Assembly (NCBI RefSeq): GCF_004000235.1
Contig: NZ_RCIO01000001.1
Location: 310,001-374,000 of the forward strand
DNA: 64,000 nucleotides
Reading direction: 5' to 3'
DNA from: Mesorhizobium sp. Z1-4
GTDB taxonomy: Bacteria > Pseudomonadota > Alphaproteobacteria > Rhizobiales > Rhizobiaceae
The notes beneath the pieces were generated by a model. That model saw nothing but the letters and a program-made list of their open reading frames with translations. It was not told the origin of the DNA and did no database searches. Below are positions 1 through 7,279 of this stretch, one piece after another. The stretch's first letter is position 1; every line of letters begins with the position of its first letter. The position numbers were made by a program, and so were the translations under genes.

Positions 1-97
1 CGCTTCGATTATGCCTGACATCACTTCGGGCAATACGAACTCGCCGGTCGTCATGATCGCGGAGAAGGCCGCGGACATGATCCTTGGGAGTGCGTAG
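1..97 (+). CDS. GMC-family oxidoreductase, C-terminal end (partial)
   Basis: The first 31 codons of the window, read in the frame beginning at base 2, encode the typical C-terminus of glucose-methanol-choline oxidoreductases such as choline or alcohol dehydrogenase: an SGNTN block followed by IAEKAADMI, ending with TAG at 95-97. In this family the SGNTN asparagine lies close to the flavin and the second catalytic residue. The rest of the FAD enzyme lies upstream of the window, so substrate cannot be judged. It runs in the same direction as the muconate cycloisomerase that starts about 150 bases later. Confidence 0.8.
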   Translation, partial: ASIMPDITSGNTNSPVVMIAEKAADMILGSA

Positions 98-248
98 CGC
101 CGCCGGATGCGACTTTGCCGGGCGCGTGCGCGTTTCCGACGTAGATGTCTAATCCAGAGGTATCGGCTGAGACCGCCGCCGCAATGGACCGGTGCGCGTG
201 AGTGATCCATTCTCGGGTGTAAATGCCCCCCGGATTTGGAGTTCCAGA

Positions 249-1397
249 ATGGTCACGATCGACAGAATTGACGCCGCAATTTTGGACATCCCGACCATAC
301 GCGGCCACGTGCTCGCCATGGCGACCATGCGCCAGCAGTCCTTCGTGCTGGTGCACGTCAGGTTTTCGGACGGCTCGACCGGACTGGGCGAAGGCGCGTC
401 CATTGGCGGGCTGAGCTACGGAAACGAGAGCCCCGAGAGTATCCTCTCCGCCGTCAGGGATTTCATTGCTCCGTGTCTGAACGGCTTACCCGCAGACAAT
501 GTGAACGGCGCCATCCTGAGGATGGAGAAGGCCGTGAAGGGCAACTTCATCGCAAGAGCGGCTGTCGAAATGGCGCTGTGGGATGGCTTGGCGCGGCGGC
601 GAGGCTTGCCATTGGCCGACTTGTTCGGCGGCGCTGTTCGCACGTCAATGCCGGTTGCGTGGACGCTAGCAAGCGGCGTGTCTTCCACCGATATCGAGGA
701 AGCAAAAGAGCTGATTGCAGCCGCCCGTCACAATATCTTCAAACTCAAGATCGGCACCCGCAATGTCCGCGACGACATCGCCCATGTGACCGCGATCAGA
801 CAGGCACTCGGCGACGGCATCGGCATCCGCGTCGATGTCAATCAGGCCTGGTCGATGCACGACGCCCGCTGGGGTACAGCCGGCCTCGAAGAGCTTGGAG
901 CCGAACTTGTCGAGCAGCCGCTGAGCGCGTCCGACACAGCCGGCATGGCAGAGCTTACCGCTTCCAGCCGCATCGCGATCATGGCCGATGAAGCGCTTAA
1001 CGGTCCAGTCGACGCGCAGGCCCTCGCCTGCCGGCGCGCAGCCGATGTTTTTGCGGTCAAGGTCGCACAGTCAGGCGGCCTGAAAAGGGCGCGCGAGGTT
1101 TGTGCGATAGCTGACGCCGCAGGGATAGGAACCTATGCAGGCACCATGCTCGAAAGCGGAGTCGGCACGGCGGCATCCCTTCATCTCTTTGCCACCGTCG
1201 ACAAGTTGCAATGGGGGAGCGAGCTGTTCGCGCCGCTGCTGTTTGCAGACGAGATCTTGGCAGAGCCGATCCGCTACAGCGACTTTGCCGTGCATGTACC
1301 GGACGGCCCCGGCATCGGCGTCGAGCTCGATCCGGACAAGCTCGCACATTACCGGCGCGACAGCCGCAAGAGCAGTCTCCACGCGCTGACGAACTGA
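249..1397 (+). CDS. catB: Muconate cycloisomerase (enolase superfamily)
   Basis: Converts cis,cis-muconate to muconolactone in the ortho branch of catechol degradation. The 382-residue protein has the full active site of muconate-lactonizing enzymes: the KLKIG motif with Lys165 and Lys167, Mg ligands Asp196 (in VDVNQAW), Glu222 (in VEQPL) and Asp247 (in MADEAL), and Lys271 on the far side of the barrel. ATG 249 is chosen over an upstream in-frame GTG because GGAG lies 7 bases before it and the family N-terminus begins there. It is convergent with a LysR gene ending two bases away, unlike the common divergent catR-catB arrangement. Chloromuconate or related substrates cannot be excluded by sequence reading. 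No muconolactone isomerase (catC) was found in the window. Confidence 0.88.
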   Translation: MVTIDRIDAAILDIPTIRGHVLAMATMRQQSFVLVHVRFSDGSTGLGEGASIGGLSYGNESPESILSAVRDFIAPCLNGLPADNVNGAILRMEKAVKGNFIARAAVEMALWDGLARRRGLPLADLFGGAVRTSMPVAWTLASGVSSTDIEEAKELIAAARHNIFKLKIGTRNVRDDIAHVTAIRQALGDGIGIRVDVNQAWSMHDARWGTAGLEELGAELVEQPLSASDTAGMAELTASSRIAIMADEALNGPVDAQALACRRAADVFAVKVAQSGGLKRAREVCAIADAAGIGTYAGTMLESGVGTAASLHLFATVDKLQWGSELFAPLLFADEILAEPIRYSDFAVHVPDGPGIGVELDPDKLAHYRRDSRKSSLHALTN

Positions 1398-1399
1398 GC

Positions 1400-2296
1400 T
1401 CAGATCGTCTTTCGCGCCACACGTTGAGCGATGGTGATAAAGTTGCGTACATGCACCCCCTGCTCGTCGAGACGGTGATTCACCGACAGCGATGTCTTCG
1501 TCAGCGGCAGGGCGATTTCCGCAAACTTGATACCGTTGCGCTGCGCGCTGGCAACGGACTGCGGAACCACACACGCACCCTCGCCTATCGCGACAAGGCT
1601 AAGCGCAGTCTGCAGATCCATCGTGAACACGCGGTTCGAAAACTCGACGCCCTGCGCCTCGAAATTTCCGAGCACGAAGTCGGCATAACTCGGCCGCGGA
1701 AACTCGGGATAAAGGATCATGTTTAGCCCGGCGATCTCTTCACCCGATATCTGTCCGGGCACCTGCGTCGTCACCGTATCGGGGATCGCTGCGACCAGTG
1801 CCTCTTCCGCCAGACGCCGCGTCACGAATTCCACATCCTCGAGTGCCGGGCGTGCAAAGGCGACGTCGATCTCGCGCCTGACCAGTGCACGGTGCAACCG
1901 CGAATTGTTCATCGGTATGAGACTGAGATTGACCGTCGGATAGTTGGCCCGAAAGGACTTGATGATGGTCGGCAACAGACCGAATGTCGACGAGCCGACG
2001 AAGCCGACGCGCAGCCGCCCTTCCGCGCCCTGTCCTATCCGCCGGACTTCGAGCTTGGTGTCCTCGATGTCTGTGAGGATCGACTGAAGACGTTCATACA
2101 GACGCTCTCCGGCCTGGGTCAGTGAGATGGCGTTCCTGCCGCGATTGAACAGAAGAGCGCCTATGTCTTCCTCAAACTGCTTGATCTGCCGGCTGAGCGG
2201 CGGCTGGGCCATATTCAGCCTTTCCGCTGCGCGCCCGAAGTGCAGTTCCTCGGCGACCGCCACGAAATAGGTCATCTGTTTGAGACTGAGGCTCAT
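1400..2296 (-). CDS. LysR-family regulator, CatR/BenM-like
   Basis: A LysR-type transcriptional regulator of about 298 residues. The N-terminal winged helix-turn-helix (residues about 5-64) carries the very typical stretch ELHFGRAAERL...QPPLSRQI seen in CatR, BenM and other muconate-responsive regulators, followed by a linker helix and a periplasmic-binding-like effector domain starting near residue 90 (GRLRVGFVGSS). ATG 2296 is used; an in-frame GTG at 2305 would add three residues. It lies downstream of the catechol dioxygenase gene on the same strand, separated by an intrinsic terminator, and is convergent with catB. By position it most likely controls one or both of these genes, with muconate as the plausible inducer (inference). 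Confidence 0.85.
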   Translation of the reverse strand: MSLSLKQMTYFVAVAEELHFGRAAERLNMAQPPLSRQIKQFEEDIGALLFNRGRNAISLTQAGERLYERLQSILTDIEDTKLEVRRIGQGAEGRLRVGFVGSSTFGLLPTIIKSFRANYPTVNLSLIPMNNSRLHRALVRREIDVAFARPALEDVEFVTRRLAEEALVAAIPDTVTTQVPGQISGEEIAGLNMILYPEFPRPSYADFVLGNFEAQGVEFSNRVFTMDLQTALSLVAIGEGACVVPQSVASAQRNGIKFAEIALPLTKTSLSVNHRLDEQGVHVRNFITIAQRVARKTI

Positions 2297-2344
2297 CGGT
2301 GGCACCCGCGCTTGAATTCGCCTTCATCTTGGCCACAAGCCCTT

Positions 2345-2375
2345 GAAAAGAAAAGCCCCGGCCGAAGCCAGGGCT
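2345..2375 (-). terminator. Intrinsic terminator after the intradiol dioxygenase gene
   Basis: On the minus strand a nine-pair stem with one mismatch (AGCCC-T-GGC against GCC-G-GGGCT) closes on a C(UUCG)G tetraloop and is followed by TTTTCTTTTC. It lies 25 bases after the stop codon of the dioxygenase gene and separates it from the downstream LysR gene. This is the cleanest rho-independent terminator in the window. Confidence 0.88.
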
Positions 2376-2399
2376 CGATGGTTCACCGCTTCTGTGGGC

Positions 2400-3266
2400 T
2401 TAAGCGGCGATGGCTTTGTCCGCGCCTTTGAGTACAAAATCGAACTGGACATGAAGGTCGGTATCGAGATCGTCTCCGGCGGCTTCGAATTTGCCGATCA
2501 GGCTCTCTTTCACCGCGAACACGCTGTCGTTTTCGAGCCACTCGCTGTCACTGTCATAGACTTGGCTCACCAGAGTCCGATAGCCGTCCTTGGACAGAAT
2601 GAAGTGGATGTGCCCGGGCCGGTTGGGGTGATGGCCCATCGCCCGAAGCAGTTCGCCTGCGGTTTCGTTGTCCGGGATCGGATAAGGAACGGGCCGCACC
2701 GCGCGGAACGCGTAGTGCCCGTCCTTGTCGGACTCGAAACGCCCCCGCAGATTGTAGTCCGGCTGTTCCGGATCGTGATTCTCGTAGAGCCCGTTCGGGG
2801 CATCCTCCCAGACATCGACCGTGACGCCCTCTATCGGGGCGCCGTTGACGTCGCGGATGTGGCCTTCGAAATAGACCGTTTCTTCGCCGTCGAACTGCTT
2901 CTGCGCGGTCGACGCGCCCTTCGGCAGGACCGGCGGGTTCTCGCGATAGAACGGTCCGAGCACCGTCGATTCACTCTCGACGCCATCGATGCGGTTGGTC
3001 AGCATGTCGACCAGAACCTCGACACCCAGAATGTCTCCAAGAAGAATGAACTCCTGCCGTTTGTCATCGCACGTTTGGCCGGCACGGGCGAGGAAATCGC
3101 AGGCGAAGAGGAACTCGTCGTGCTGCAGATTCACATCGCGGCAGAAATCGTGCAGGTGCCGGATGAGCGCTGTAAGAACCTCGCGACCCCGGTCCGAAAT
3201 TTCGCCGTTCTTGCCGAGTGAACCGATGACGACGTCCGTGACGCTGTCGATGGTGACATTACGCAT
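2400..3266 (-). CDS. catA: Intradiol ring-cleavage dioxygenase (catechol or hydroxyquinol 1,2-dioxygenase)
   Basis: Non-heme Fe(III) dioxygenase that opens catechol between the hydroxyls to give cis,cis-muconate. The 288-residue protein has an N-terminal helical dimerisation domain (residues 1-100) and a C-terminal beta-sandwich. The four iron ligands are in place: Tyr161 (NGLYENHD), Tyr195 (PVPYPIP), His219 and His221 (PGHIHF), with the conserved Arg in YNLRGRF. The start at 3266 is set by a strong AAAGGAGG Shine-Dalgarno sequence. The motif style, VLGPFYREN and the RPVPYPIPDN loop, is nearer to hydroxyquinol and chlorocatechol dioxygenases than to classical CatA, so hydroxyquinol or a substituted catechol may be the real substrate. 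With catB and the aniline dioxygenase genes nearby, a catechol role fits the context. Confidence 0.85.
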   Translation of the reverse strand: MRNVTIDSVTDVVIGSLGKNGEISDRGREVLTALIRHLHDFCRDVNLQHDEFLFACDFLARAGQTCDDKRQEFILLGDILGVEVLVDMLTNRIDGVESESTVLGPFYRENPPVLPKGASTAQKQFDGEETVYFEGHIRDVNGAPIEGVTVDVWEDAPNGLYENHDPEQPDYNLRGRFESDKDGHYAFRAVRPVPYPIPDNETAGELLRAMGHHPNRPGHIHFILSKDGYRTLVSQVYDSDSEWLENDSVFAVKESLIGKFEAAGDDLDTDLHVQFDFVLKGADKAIAA

Positions 3267-3375
3267 TTTTCCTCCTTTTCGGGCGTGATACCGCGGCCAC
3301 ATCTGACGTTTTGGCCCGGCCTGCATCCTCGCCATCATGTTCACAAACCGCCGTGATCTCTCCAATGCACCTGCC

Positions 3376-3391
3376 AGTATCGGACAATACT
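3376..3391. promoter_or_regulatory. Inverted repeat in the divergent promoter region (possible LysR box)
   Basis: An AGTAT-N6-ATACT inverted repeat sits near the middle of the 223-base gap between the divergent dioxygenase gene (start 3266) and the SCP2-like gene (start 3490). Short dyads of this size are typical LysR-type recognition boxes, and two LysR genes flank the region. It does not have the ATAC-N7-GTAT polarity reported for BenM/CatM, so which regulator binds is open. Confidence 0.4.
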
Positions 3392-3489
3392 TTTCGGCCA
3401 CCTCGTCTCCCGCATGAGGTATGGAGGGATACCCGGCCCAACATTGCCGACCACCCTCCCCGAGCGTCATCCTTGCGCCAACGAGCCGG

Positions 3490-3888
3490 ATGGAGTGGCA
3501 AGGCATGTTGGACAGGTTGGAAGCAATGGCGCTTGAGCTTGAGCGCCGCCCGCACCTTCTGCGGCTGGGAAGGCTGTTCAGCGAGACCATCCTTCTTCAG
3601 GTCGACGCGGAAGAATATCTGCTGCATTTCGAACGCGGCCGCATAGCCGGCATCGAAACCGGTCCTGATCGCAAGATACCGTGGCGCTTTGCATTCAAGA
3701 CTGAGTTCGAGGCGCTGCAGGCCTTCTGGCAACCGGTCCCCGCGCCAGGGTTCCACGACATTTTCGGACTGGTGAAGATCGGCAGGGCGCGCATCGACGG
3801 CGACATCCTGGTGCTGGTCAAAAATCTCCGCTTCTTCAAGGAATTCATGGCCCTGGGCCGGCAGCGAGATGGAGTACATTCGGCATGA
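3490..3888 (+). CDS. Small SCP2-like protein of unknown function
   Basis: A protein of about 132 residues with no signal peptide or membrane segment. Its pattern (alternating beta strands, ERGRIAGIETG, a Trp-Arg-Phe-Ala-Phe strand, then VKIGRARIDGD and an amphipathic end) resembles the sterol-carrier-protein-2 lipid-binding fold, but the match is by eye only. ATG 3490 is taken as the start; no convincing ribosome site is present, and an in-frame ATG at 3421 would lengthen the N-terminus with low-complexity residues. The stop overlaps the start of the following alpha/beta hydrolase (ATGA), so the two are translationally coupled and probably act together. It is transcribed divergently from the ring-cleavage dioxygenase. 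A role in binding a hydrophobic intermediate is a guess. Confidence 0.6.
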   Translation: MEWQGMLDRLEAMALELERRPHLLRLGRLFSETILLQVDAEEYLLHFERGRIAGIETGPDRKIPWRFAFKTEFEALQAFWQPVPAPGFHDIFGLVKIGRARIDGDILVLVKNLRFFKEFMALGRQRDGVHSA

Positions 3889-4727
3889 TCGAGCCAATTT
3901 GCGGGCGTTATGTCACCATTGAGACGGGCGGGCGAAAGAACCGCATCTATTTCGAAGAGGCGGGCAGCGGCCGACCCGTTCTGTGCCTGCACACGGCCGG
4001 CGCCGACTCGCGCCAGTGGCGGCATTTGCTGAACGACGGCGAAATCACCGCATCCAACCGCCTCATCGCGTTCGATATGCCATGGCACGGCAAGTCGCTT
4101 CCGCCCGAGGGGTTTGAAACCGAAGAGTATCTTCTGACGACGGACAGCTACATCGAAACCATTCTGGACATGGTGGAAGCGCTTCAGCTGGAGAAGCCGG
4201 TTCTCGCTGGCTGTTCGATGGGCGGCCGTATCGCGCTGCAGCTTGCCGCCCTGCATGGCGACAAATTCTCCGGCTTCATAGCCATCGAGGCGAGTGACTT
4301 TCAGCCGGCCTGGTACGATATCGACTGGTTCCACCGGCCAGATGCTCATGGCGGTGAAATGGGCGCAGCGTTGGTCTCCGCCAACATTTCGCCCCATGCA
4401 CCGGCGGCGGAACGCTGGAACACGCTGTGGATGTTCATGATGAGCGGCCCCGGTGTATTTCGCGGCGACCTGAGTTTTTATACGCGCGACGACAGTCTGA
4501 TTGGCCGGCTCGGCAGCATCGATACCGCGCGCGCACCGGTCCACATTCTGGTTGGCTCCTACGATCTGACATGCACGCCGGAAGATGCACGCCGAACCGC
4601 CGACGCCATTCCCGGTGCGACGATCACCGTGATGGAAGAGCTCGGCCACTTCCCGATGAGCGAGCATCCGGAGGCTTTCAGGCCGTTCTTCGTTGACGCG
4701 CTTGGCCGTATGGCGCGCAGCCCGTAG
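3885..4727 (+). CDS. Alpha/beta hydrolase (possible enol-lactonase)
   Basis: A 280-residue alpha/beta-hydrolase-fold enzyme. The nucleophile elbow is GCSMGG with Ser111, the oxyanion region is LHTAGADS near residue 37, the acid is in VGSYDLTCTPED and the catalytic His in EELGHFPMSEHPE near the C-terminus. It overlaps the upstream SCP2-like gene by four bases. Ring-cleavage clusters often carry hydrolases of this fold: 3-oxoadipate enol-lactonase (CatD) in the ortho route, or C-C hydrolases in the meta route. With catA-like and catB genes beside it and no extradiol dioxygenase in the window, a CatD-like role is the best contextual guess, but substrate-specific residues were not recognised. It converges on the LysR gene ending at 4741. 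Confidence 0.75.
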   Translation: MIEPICGRYVTIETGGRKNRIYFEEAGSGRPVLCLHTAGADSRQWRHLLNDGEITASNRLIAFDMPWHGKSLPPEGFETEEYLLTTDSYIETILDMVEALQLEKPVLAGCSMGGRIALQLAALHGDKFSGFIAIEASDFQPAWYDIDWFHRPDAHGGEMGAALVSANISPHAPAAERWNTLWMFMMSGPGVFRGDLSFYTRDDSLIGRLGSIDTARAPVHILVGSYDLTCTPEDARRTADAIPGATITVMEELGHFPMSEHPEAFRPFFVDALGRMARSP

Positions 4728-4740
4728 ACCTGTCATTGCG

Positions 4741-5622
4741 TTACAGTGCGCGCGCGCACGCCTTGACCAGCATATGTAGCAGATCCTGCTGCCAGGTGGC
4801 CTTCAGATCCAGCCTGCTGACCAGCCAGAACTCAGCTGTAAGCGGCCCGACAGCGACCGGCAGCTGTTCGAGCTCAGGGTGCTCGCGCGCCAGGAAGTCG
4901 GGCAAAAGAGCCACGCCGCCGCCATTGGCGCAGAGTTTGGCCGTCGAAGAAACATCGTCGGCCCACAGCGAGACATCGCCGGAAATCCCGAGCTTCTTCC
5001 AGTCGACAGCGCTGTAAACGAATTCATGATCCTGACAGGAGAAATGCGTACTCGTGCCGATCAGCCGATGTGTGGTCTTGCCGTCGGCCGCCGCCTGCGT
5101 CTGCTCAAGATACTTCCTGCTGCCGTAGAGATTGAGGCCGATGTCGCCGATTTTGCGGATCTTCAGCGAATTCATATTCGAAACCGGGCGCGCCAGCCTT
5201 AGTGCGATGTCCACCCCGCCGCGCTCGAGATCCACGAAATGCGATTCCGTCGTCACATTGATAACAAAACCGGGGTAACGCTCCTGAAAGCTGAGCAGCG
5301 TTGGCGCGATAAAAGGCAGGAATACGTCCAGAAGCGAAATGCGGATTGTCCCGGTGCGCGCACCGCCGGCGGATTCGAACCGCCGTGCCGCGGCTTCCAT
5401 ACTGAGTGCCGCCTCGAGAAGCTCACCCTGTCCGGGGGCAATCACGAGACTGCCTTGATCGCGCAGAAAGAGCGAGCTTCCAAGGCTGTCTTCCAGAAGC
5501 TTTATCTTCCGCCTGAGTGTGGAGTCGTCGACGCCCTCCTGCTCGGCGGCGGTCTTGTAGTCGCCATAGCGATAGAGCGCCAGAAACGCTCGAACCAGGT
5601 CCCAGGAAAGTTCTGAATTCAA
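4741..5622 (-). CDS. LysR-family regulator at the end of the aniline dioxygenase operon
   Basis: A LysR-type regulator of 293 residues. The DNA-binding domain begins almost at the first residue (LSWDLVRAFLALYRYGDYKTAA) and continues with DDSTLRRKIKLLE; the effector domain starts near residue 92 (GTIRISLLDVFLPF). The recognition helix departs from the usual PSxSxxI pattern. The only reasonable start is TTG at 5622: the next in-frame codon upstream that could initiate is CTG 5634, and a TAG closes the frame at 5644-5646. It follows the reductase gene by 44 bases on the same strand, the position of tdnR/atdR in aniline dioxygenase clusters, so it is the likely regulator of the operon (inference from order). 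Confidence 0.82.
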   Translation of the reverse strand: MNSELSWDLVRAFLALYRYGDYKTAAEQEGVDDSTLRRKIKLLEDSLGSSLFLRDQGSLVIAPGQGELLEAALSMEAAARRFESAGGARTGTIRISLLDVFLPFIAPTLLSFQERYPGFVINVTTESHFVDLERGGVDIALRLARPVSNMNSLKIRKIGDIGLNLYGSRKYLEQTQAAADGKTTHRLIGTSTHFSCQDHEFVYSAVDWKKLGISGDVSLWADDVSSTAKLCANGGGVALLPDFLAREHPELEQLPVAVGPLTAEFWLVSRLDLKATWQQDLLHMLVKACARAL

Positions 5623-5666
5623 CTCCGCTGTCAGGCTCGCCTCCTAAGCTGGCGTACAGGTTCCTC

Positions 5667-6668
5667 TCATGGGAACTTCACGGTCAGTTTTTCAGATTCG
5701 GGCTTTGACCGGCAGGCAAGAACCCAACCGTCTGCGATATCGTCCTCATCCAGCACCGAATTCTCGCCAAGATTCACGTTTCCCTCGACGAGCTCACACA
5801 TGCATGCCGCGCAGTTTCCGGCCCGGCACGAATTGGGAGCATTCAATCCTTCACGCAACATGCAATCAAGCAGATGCTCATCCCTCCCGCATTCGACGTC
5901 GATGAGCGAGCCGCCGATATCGACCGTCATGCTTACCATTTCGCCGGACGGGGCAACGCTTTCTGTTTCGCCGGCCCCCAGCTCGAAAAGCTCAAGATGA
6001 CACCTGTCTTCGGCAACGCCGATGTCCTTTGCCGCCGTTTCCGCAGCACGCATGTAAGGCTCTGGCCCACAGATGAAGCAATCTGCGCCGGCGAAACCGC
6101 TCCCCATGTCCGCGAGATCGGATACGCTGGGAAAGCCCCTTTCCGCATCCAGCCAGTGAACGACCGAAAGCCGCTCCGGGTACCGCTTCACCCAGGCGTC
6201 GATCTCCTGTCCGCGGGCGACATATTCCGCAGCACGGTTTGCGTAGACCAGCCTCACCTTGCCGGAACCCCGGATCAGCGCCGATTTCAGGATCGACAGA
6301 ACCGGCGTGATCCCACTGCCACCCGCGTACAGAAGAAAGTCGCGATTGAGGTCGGCGGGCACGAAGGCCCCGGCGGCCGGCAGAACTTCGATCGTCGCGC
6401 CGGCTTTTAGATTGTCCGCGATCCAGTTCGAGCCCAACCCGTCCTCGACGCGCCGCACCAGAATGGCTGGCGGTAGGCCTTCGTAAGGGCTCGTGGACAC
6501 CGAATAGCACCTGAAGATCGTCCCGGAAGCATGCGGGATCTTCACTGTCAGATACTGGCCTGGCTGGTAGTCGACCCGACCCGACGGCTGCGGCCCACCC
6601 AGCTCGATAAACACCGTGTCCGGCGTTTCGGCCATGACGGATCGCACCTGGAGCTTTTGAAGTCTCAT
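5667..6668 (-). CDS. atdA5: Aniline dioxygenase reductase component
   Basis: Electron-transfer reductase for the Rieske oxygenase, passing electrons from NAD(P)H through FAD to a plant-type 2Fe-2S centre. The 333 residues contain an FAD-binding barrel (RCYSVSTSP near residues 64-72), a nucleotide-binding domain (LYAGGSGITPVLSIL near 122, ICGPEPYM near 198) and a C-terminal ferredoxin domain with Cys-x4-Cys-x2-Cys in SCRAGNCAAC and the fourth Cys in LACRS. This order, reductase first and ferredoxin last, is that of PaaE/KshB-like and TdnB/AtdA5 reductases. It starts 8 bases after the beta-subunit stop and is the last enzyme gene of the operon. A CoA-ester or steroid oxygenase partner is unlikely given the adjacent Rieske alpha/beta pair. 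Confidence 0.85.
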   Translation of the reverse strand: MRLQKLQVRSVMAETPDTVFIELGGPQPSGRVDYQPGQYLTVKIPHASGTIFRCYSVSTSPYEGLPPAILVRRVEDGLGSNWIADNLKAGATIEVLPAAGAFVPADLNRDFLLYAGGSGITPVLSILKSALIRGSGKVRLVYANRAAEYVARGQEIDAWVKRYPERLSVVHWLDAERGFPSVSDLADMGSGFAGADCFICGPEPYMRAAETAAKDIGVAEDRCHLELFELGAGETESVAPSGEMVSMTVDIGGSLIDVECGRDEHLLDCMLREGLNAPNSCRAGNCAACMCELVEGNVNLGENSVLDEDDIADGWVLACRSKPESEKLTVKFP

Positions 6669-6676
6669 GACAACGC

Positions 6677-7279
6677 CTAGAGGAAGAAGGAGTTGTTGCC
6701 CTGAGGCTCGTCCGCGTCGATCAGGTTGACCTGCTTGACAACGATGCGCAAACCTTCGTCGGTCTGGCGCAGAACGTAACCATTCCAGCCTGAAAGCACG
6801 CGATTTTCACCAGCCCGGGTTTCGCCCATGACGAAGGGAGCCCTTGCCCGAATATGGCCTCTGCCATCTTCGTGCTTCCAGATCTCGGGCATGCCCAGCA
6901 CCCGCGCCGTACGCGACGGCGGCAGCTGCGAATAGGCAAGGCCGGTGCCGAGCCGGTCGACGCGGTCGATCAGCCGTCGCCGGTCGTGGAACTCGAGGCT
7001 GACTGTGAGCGCAGCGCTCGACGCCGGCCAGTTGGACGGCACCCAATAGACGCAGTCTGCGACGTAAAGGTCCAGCCACGGCCCGAACGCCTGGTCATCC
7101 AACGCCCGCGCTTCGCTTGCGAGCAGGGAATGAACGCCGTCGATTTCGGCGACCCGGCCTGGATCGAAAGCTCGAAAATCCTCAGACGCCGCATCAAGCC
7201 ACGTGTAGAGTTCGGCGTCGATATAGGTCGAAGCAGGCTGCGGAGCAGCTTTGGCCTCAGGGCTCGTTTGTTCGTTCAT
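6677..7279 (-). CDS. atdA4: Aniline dioxygenase small (beta) subunit
   Basis: Beta subunit of a ring-hydroxylating dioxygenase, about 200 residues with the cystatin/SnoaL-like cone fold that supports the alpha subunits in an alpha3beta3 complex. Recognisable features are the WLDLYVADCVYWVP strand, the basic HDRRRLIDRVDRL helix and the closing strand with VKQVNLIDAD. ATG 7279 overlaps the alpha-subunit stop (ATGA), which fixes the start and couples translation. The stretch RVDRLGTGLAYSQLPPSRTARV is the usual contact region in this family. The protein is not catalytic by itself. The neighbouring GS-like and amidotransferase-like genes identify the system as aniline-type rather than benzoate- or anthranilate-type. 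Confidence 0.86.
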   Translation of the reverse strand: MNEQTSPEAKAAPQPASTYIDAELYTWLDAASEDFRAFDPGRVAEIDGVHSLLASEARALDDQAFGPWLDLYVADCVYWVPSNWPASSAALTVSLEFHDRRRLIDRVDRLGTGLAYSQLPPSRTARVLGMPEIWKHEDGRGHIRARAPFVMGETRAGENRVLSGWNGYVLRQTDEGLRIVVKQVNLIDADEPQGNNSFFL

